Source of the DNA: Streptomyces griseoruber
GTDB lineage: Bacteria; Actinomycetota; Actinomycetes; Streptomycetales; Streptomycetaceae
Length of the DNA stretch: 64,000 bases
Direction of reading: 5' to 3'
NCBI RefSeq assembly: GCF_001514205.1
Contig: NZ_KQ948777.1
Location: 179,433 to 243,432 of the forward strand
The notes below the pieces were generated by a model, which worked only from the letters and a program-made list of their open reading frames with translations, had not been told where the DNA came from and did not search any database. Both the position numbers and the translations under genes were made by a program. Shown one piece after another: positions 60,737 through 64,000 of the stretch. The stretch's first letter is position 1, and every line of letters starts with the position of its first letter.

Positions 60737-62521
60737 ATGTCGACCGACACGCGTGTGGCCCCCGCGACCCTGCGTACGGCGTCCGGACGCGAGGCCGGCC
60801 GGTGGGTCACGGCGCACTGCCGCGAGGTGCCCTGGCTGACCGCGGCCACCGTGCTCACCACGGTGGCCGGGGCGGCGCTCCAGGTGCTCCCCGTGCTCCT
60901 GCTCGGCAGGGTGGTCGACGCAGTGGTCGAGGGCGAGTCGCGCTCGGTCCTCGTCACCGTCGGAGTGCTGATCGCGGTCGCCGCGCTGCTCGGCGCGGCG
61001 GCCACCGCGGTGTCGACCTACCTGATCGGGCGGCTGGGCGCGGACCTGCTCGCCCGGCTGCGGGAGGGCGCCGTCCGCGCGGTGCTCGGCATGCCGAGCG
61101 CACGCATCGAGGAGGTCGGCCGCGGAGACGTCCTCTCCCGGGTCGGCGACGACGTGGCCGTGATCTCCAAGGGCATCCGTACGGCCGTCCCCACCGTGTT
61201 CTCGGCAGGGGTGCTGGTCACCATCGCCACGGCCGGCATGTTCGGACTGGACTGGCGGCTGGGCCTGGCCGGCGCCGCGGCCCTGCCGGCCTACGCGCTG
61301 GCCCTGCGCTGGTACCTGCCCCGCTCCGCGCCCCTCTACCAGCGGCAGCGGATGGCCCAGGCCGACCGTGCCCAGGCCCTGATCAGCGGCCTGAACGGGA
61401 TCGACACGGTCCGTGCCTACCGCCTCGAGGACACCTTCCGTGAGAAGGTCACCGCCGAGTCGTGGCGGGTGCGCAACCTGGGCATCGACGTGTTCCGGTT
61501 CTTCGGCCGGTTCGTCGGCCGGGAGAACCGCGCCGAGTTCATCGGGCTGGTCCTGATCCTCCTGGTCGGATACGGCCTGCTGGAGACGGACGCCGCCACC
61601 CTGGGCGAGGTGTCCGCGGCGCCGCTGCTGTTCCACCGGCTGTTCACCCCGCTCGGCCTCATCATGTTCACCTTCGACGAGGCGCAGAAGTCGGGCGCGA
61701 GCCTGACCCGGCTGGTCGGTGTGCTGGGGGAGGCCGCCGAGGGCCGGCTCGTGGGCGACCCGGCCGTCGCGCCGGCGGACCCCGCGCCCCTGCCGGTGAC
61801 CGTGAAGGGGCTGACGTTCCGCTACCCCGGCACCGACGAGCCGGTCCTGAGGGACGTCGACCTGACGATCCCGGCCGGCGGTTCGCTCGCCCTGGTGGGG
61901 GCGACGGGCGCGGGCAAGACGACCCTGGCCGCGCTGATCGCGGGCATCGGGACCCCGACGTCCGGGTCCGTGCGCGTCGGGTCGACCGACCTCGCCGGTC
62001 TGGACGAGGCCGGGGCACGGGCCCTGGTGAGCATCCTGACCCAGGAGACCCACGTGTTCTCCGGTCCGCTCGCCGACGATCTGCGGCTGGCCGCTCCGGA
62101 GGCCACCGACGCCGAGCTGACGGGCGCGCTGCGCAGGGTCGGCGCCGGCGCGTGGGCCGAGGCGCTGCCCGACGGGCTGTACACCGCGGTCGGCGAGGGC
62201 GGCGAGCGCCTGGACGTCACCAAGGTCGCCCAGCTCGCCCTGGCGCGGCTGGTGCTGGCCCGCTCGCCCGTGGTCGTGCTCGACGAGTCGACCGCGGAGG
62301 CGGGCAGCGAGGGCGCCGCGGAACTGGAGCGGGCGGTACTGGCCGCGTGCTCCGGCCGGACCACGCTGTTCGTGGCGCACCGGCTCACCCAGGCCATGGC
62401 GGCCGACCGGATCGCCGTACTGGACGCGGGACGCGTGGTCGAACAGGGCACGCACGACGAACTGGTGGCTGTGGGCGGCCGCTACGCACGACTGTGGCGG
62501 GCCTGGCGAGAAGGCAGTTGA
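60737..62521 (+). CDS. cchG: ABC exporter-type half transporter, siderophore cluster
   Basis: 594 residues: six-helix exporter membrane domain (about 35-320; VLTTVAGAALQVLPVLLLGRVVDAV), then an ATPase domain with Walker A GATGAGKTT near 388 and Walker B VVVLDESTAE. The C-loop is not LSGGQ: at the place of the signature the chain reads GEGGERLDVTKVAQLALARL. The likely role is export of the iron-free siderophore, or uptake, together with a second exporter gene beyond the window, as in S. coelicolor. ATG at 60737 directly adjoins the cchF stop. Confidence 0.88.
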   Translation: MSTDTRVAPATLRTASGREAGRWVTAHCREVPWLTAATVLTTVAGAALQVLPVLLLGRVVDAVVEGESRSVLVTVGVLIAVAALLGAAATAVSTYLIGRLGADLLARLREGAVRAVLGMPSARIEEVGRGDVLSRVGDDVAVISKGIRTAVPTVFSAGVLVTIATAGMFGLDWRLGLAGAAALPAYALALRWYLPRSAPLYQRQRMAQADRAQALISGLNGIDTVRAYRLEDTFREKVTAESWRVRNLGIDVFRFFGRFVGRENRAEFIGLVLILLVGYGLLETDAATLGEVSAAPLLFHRLFTPLGLIMFTFDEAQKSGASLTRLVGVLGEAAEGRLVGDPAVAPADPAPLPVTVKGLTFRYPGTDEPVLRDVDLTIPAGGSLALVGATGAGKTTLAALIAGIGTPTSGSVRVGSTDLAGLDEAGARALVSILTQETHVFSGPLADDLRLAAPEATDAELTGALRRVGAGAWAEALPDGLYTAVGEGGERLDVTKVAQLALARLVLARSPVVVLDESTAEAGSEGAAELERAVLAACSGRTTLFVAHRLTQAMAADRIAVLDAGRVVEQGTHDELVAVGGRYARLWRAWREGS

Positions 62522-62565
62522 CCGGCCCCAGGCCAGGCAGCCCTCCGTTATGTGAGGCAACTTTC

Positions 62566-64000
62566 ATGCTCAGAAGGGGCGTTGAGTCGTCGATGGAACC
62601 GAGCGCTCGTCTCGTACTGCTGTCCACCGATCGCCTTTCCGATGTACGCCGGCGCATCGGCGACCACTCCGACAGGACCGTCGCCGAAGCGTGCGCCATC
62701 GGGCTGTCGTACTGGGCGACGGGCCTGAGTCCTGACGGCATCGACCTCACCCCCGGCACGCTCTTCGCCGACGTCCTCGGCTGGGTCGGCAACGGCGGTG
62801 CGGCGCCCGGCGGTTGGCGGGTCGGCGCGGACGGACGCAGCATCACCGTCCCCGAAGGCGTCGACCCGGCCGACGCCCAGCTGGCCCTGGACGACCTGGC
62901 CGACTTCCCCGACCGGCCCCTCGGCACGATCGGCCCGTCCAGCGTGGCGGCGCGGCTCGCGACCCTGGCCGAGTGGAACGACAACCGGGCCGACCGCGTC
63001 CGCCCCACCCTCGTGGAGATGTTCCGCGAACAGGCCCGCACCCGGCCGGACGCCGTGGCCGTCGTCGACGAGCACCGCACGCTGACCTACCGTCAAGTCG
63101 CTCAATTCTCCAGCCAGTTGGCTCATCATCTGATCGAACGCGGTCTCACCGCCGAACAGATCGTCGGTATCTCCCTCGGCCGCTCCGCCGACATGGTCGT
63201 CGCTCTGCTAGCCGTGCTCCAGGCGGGAGGCGCGTTCGTACCGCTCGACCCGCAATGGCCCGCCGCGCGCCGGGCCGTCGTCATCGAGGACGCCCGGGTC
63301 GTCCTGCAACTCGACGCCTCGGGCCAGCCCGCCCCGGGTGAACCGGACGCCGTGGCCGTGGACCTCGGCGACTGGCGGTTCGGCGCGTACCCCACGGAGG
63401 GGACCGGCGTCACCGTCCTCGGCGACGCCCTGGCCTATGTCATCTTCACGTCCGGTTCCACGGGGCGGCCCAAGGGCGCGATGATCCGGCACGAGGCGAT
63501 CAGCGAGCGCCTGCTGTGGCAGGTCGACGAGATCCTGCGCTTCGGCCATGACGACGCCTCGCTGTTCAAGGCGCCGCTGTCCTTCGACATCTCCATCAAC
63601 GAGATATTCCTGCCGCTGGTGTCCGGCGGCCGGCTGGTCGTGCTGCGGCCCGGCGGCGAACGCGACCCGCACCATCTGCTGGGCGTGATCGCCGAGCACC
63701 GCGTCACCTTCACCTACCTCGTCTCCTCCATGCTGGACGTCCTGCTGGAGATCGCGGGCGAGTCGGGGCGCCTGGACAGTCTGCGGCACGTGTGGTGCGG
63801 CGGCGAGGTCCTGACCCCTGAGCTGTACGAGCGCTTCCGCACCAGGCTCGACATCCCCATGTACCACGGCTACGGCCCCGCCGAGACGACCATCGGCGTC
63901 TCGCACGTCATCTACCGGGGCGCGGCGGAACGCCTGTCGACGTCGATCGGCAGGGCCAATCCGAACACCCAGCTCTACGTCCTGGACGACGAACTGCGCC
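62566..64000 (+). CDS. cchH: Non-ribosomal peptide synthetase, 5' part (runs off the window)
   Basis: 478 codons are present, with no stop before the edge. After about 145 residues of a leader region a first adenylation domain begins: LTYRQVAQ (A1), LAVLQAGGAFVPLDPQWP (A2), LAYVIFTSGSTGRPKGAMI (A3), FDIS (A4) and YHGYGPAETTIG (A5). Aligned by eye to GrsA, the pocket residues read D-I-N-Y-W-G-G-I-G. From memory this is the code of the first coelichelin module, which loads N5-formyl-N5-hydroxyornithine. The ATG at 62566 has GAGG eight bases upstream; an ATG at 62593 is also in frame. There is no condensation domain in front, so this is an initiating module. Confidence 0.9.
   Translation, partial: MLRRGVESSMEPSARLVLLSTDRLSDVRRRIGDHSDRTVAEACAIGLSYWATGLSPDGIDLTPGTLFADVLGWVGNGGAAPGGWRVGADGRSITVPEGVDPADAQLALDDLADFPDRPLGTIGPSSVAARLATLAEWNDNRADRVRPTLVEMFREQARTRPDAVAVVDEHRTLTYRQVAQFSSQLAHHLIERGLTAEQIVGISLGRSADMVVALLAVLQAGGAFVPLDPQWPAARRAVVIEDARVVLQLDASGQPAPGEPDAVAVDLGDWRFGAYPTEGTGVTVLGDALAYVIFTSGSTGRPKGAMIRHEAISERLLWQVDEILRFGHDDASLFKAPLSFDISINEIFLPLVSGGRLVVLRPGGERDPHHLLGVIAEHRVTFTYLVSSMLDVLLEIAGESGRLDSLRHVWCGGEVLTPELYERFRTRLDIPMYHGYGPAETTIGVSHVIYRGAAERLSTSIGRANPNTQLYVLDDELR

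Noticed and set aside
59624..62560. A 978-codon minus-strand frame opposite cchF and cchG
   Set aside because: The genes on the plus strand have complete motifs; the opposite frame has none.
62545..62570. A fifth iron box before the NRPS gene (around TTATGTGAGGCAACTTTCA)
   Set aside because: By eye only about 11 of 19 positions fit the consensus, so it is not strong enough to list as a site.
1..64000. rRNA, tRNA genes and integrase or transposase genes
   Set aside because: None was recognised on either strand. The only mobile-element candidate is the non-coding 169-bp palindrome, so no genomic-island border is claimed.

Overview
The window is very GC-rich DNA, with short gene gaps, GTG starts and many small regulator/target pairs. 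It reads as a Streptomyces (or close actinomycete) chromosome. The clearest species-level clue is at the right end: from about 53.9 kb to the edge the genes follow the order and domain content of the coelichelin siderophore locus (cchA to cchH) of Streptomyces coelicolor. Nothing read here decides the exact species.

Layout. 0.1-5.4 kb: a small secreted peptide, an AAA-kinase/Nudix fusion, a kinase-fold protein, an M20 dipeptidase and a geranylgeranyl-reductase-type flavoprotein. 5.6-12.4 kb: small regulatory modules, namely TetR with a deazaflavin-type oxidoreductase (two clear palindromic operators), two divergent MarR genes around five tandem 14-bp repeats, a NarL-type two-component pair, and a MarR/MFS drug-efflux pair. 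12.4-16.7 kb is a decayed patch: head-to-head remnants of two genes, a 169-bp near-perfect palindrome bounded by CTAG, a multiply frameshifted alpha/beta hydrolase, and a GntR gene next to a frameshifted SDR gene whose catalytic Tyr is also His.

16.9-32.7 kb: htpG; an MFS transporter fused to carboxypeptidase-regulatory-like repeats; a DeoR / SIS-isomerase / class II aldolase sugar module; an RlmG-like methyltransferase; an AlkB-like dioxygenase; a ROK regulator; a broken SRPBCC gene; a hydroxyacid-dehydrogenase-type oxidoreductase; and a translationally coupled SHOCT / ABC ATPase / FtsX permease operon. 32.7-53.8 kb: an RsbW-like ATPase, a Cds1-like PLP enzyme, a second DeoR, a large membrane alpha/beta hydrolase facing a beta-helix/AAA+ fusion, an MOSC protein, a double TerD protein, a glycosyltransferase, a racemase, an O-antigen-ligase-like protein, apolipoprotein N-acyltransferase (lnt), Nudix, and a membrane Ser/Thr kinase.

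53.9-64.0 kb: the siderophore locus. The formyltransferase (cchA) and ornithine hydroxylase (cchB) make the hydroxamate building block. CchC, D, E and F import the ferric siderophore, CchG is an ABC exporter-type protein, and the NRPS CchH, cut by the window edge, starts assembly. Four 19-bp IdeR/DmdR-type iron boxes precede cchA, cchB, cchE and cchF, so the locus should be repressed by iron.

No rRNA, tRNA or CRISPR array was recognised. Coordinates come from reading the sequence by eye; functional calls rest on motif recognition without database searches. The start of the 107-residue gene near 33.8 kb may be off by one base.
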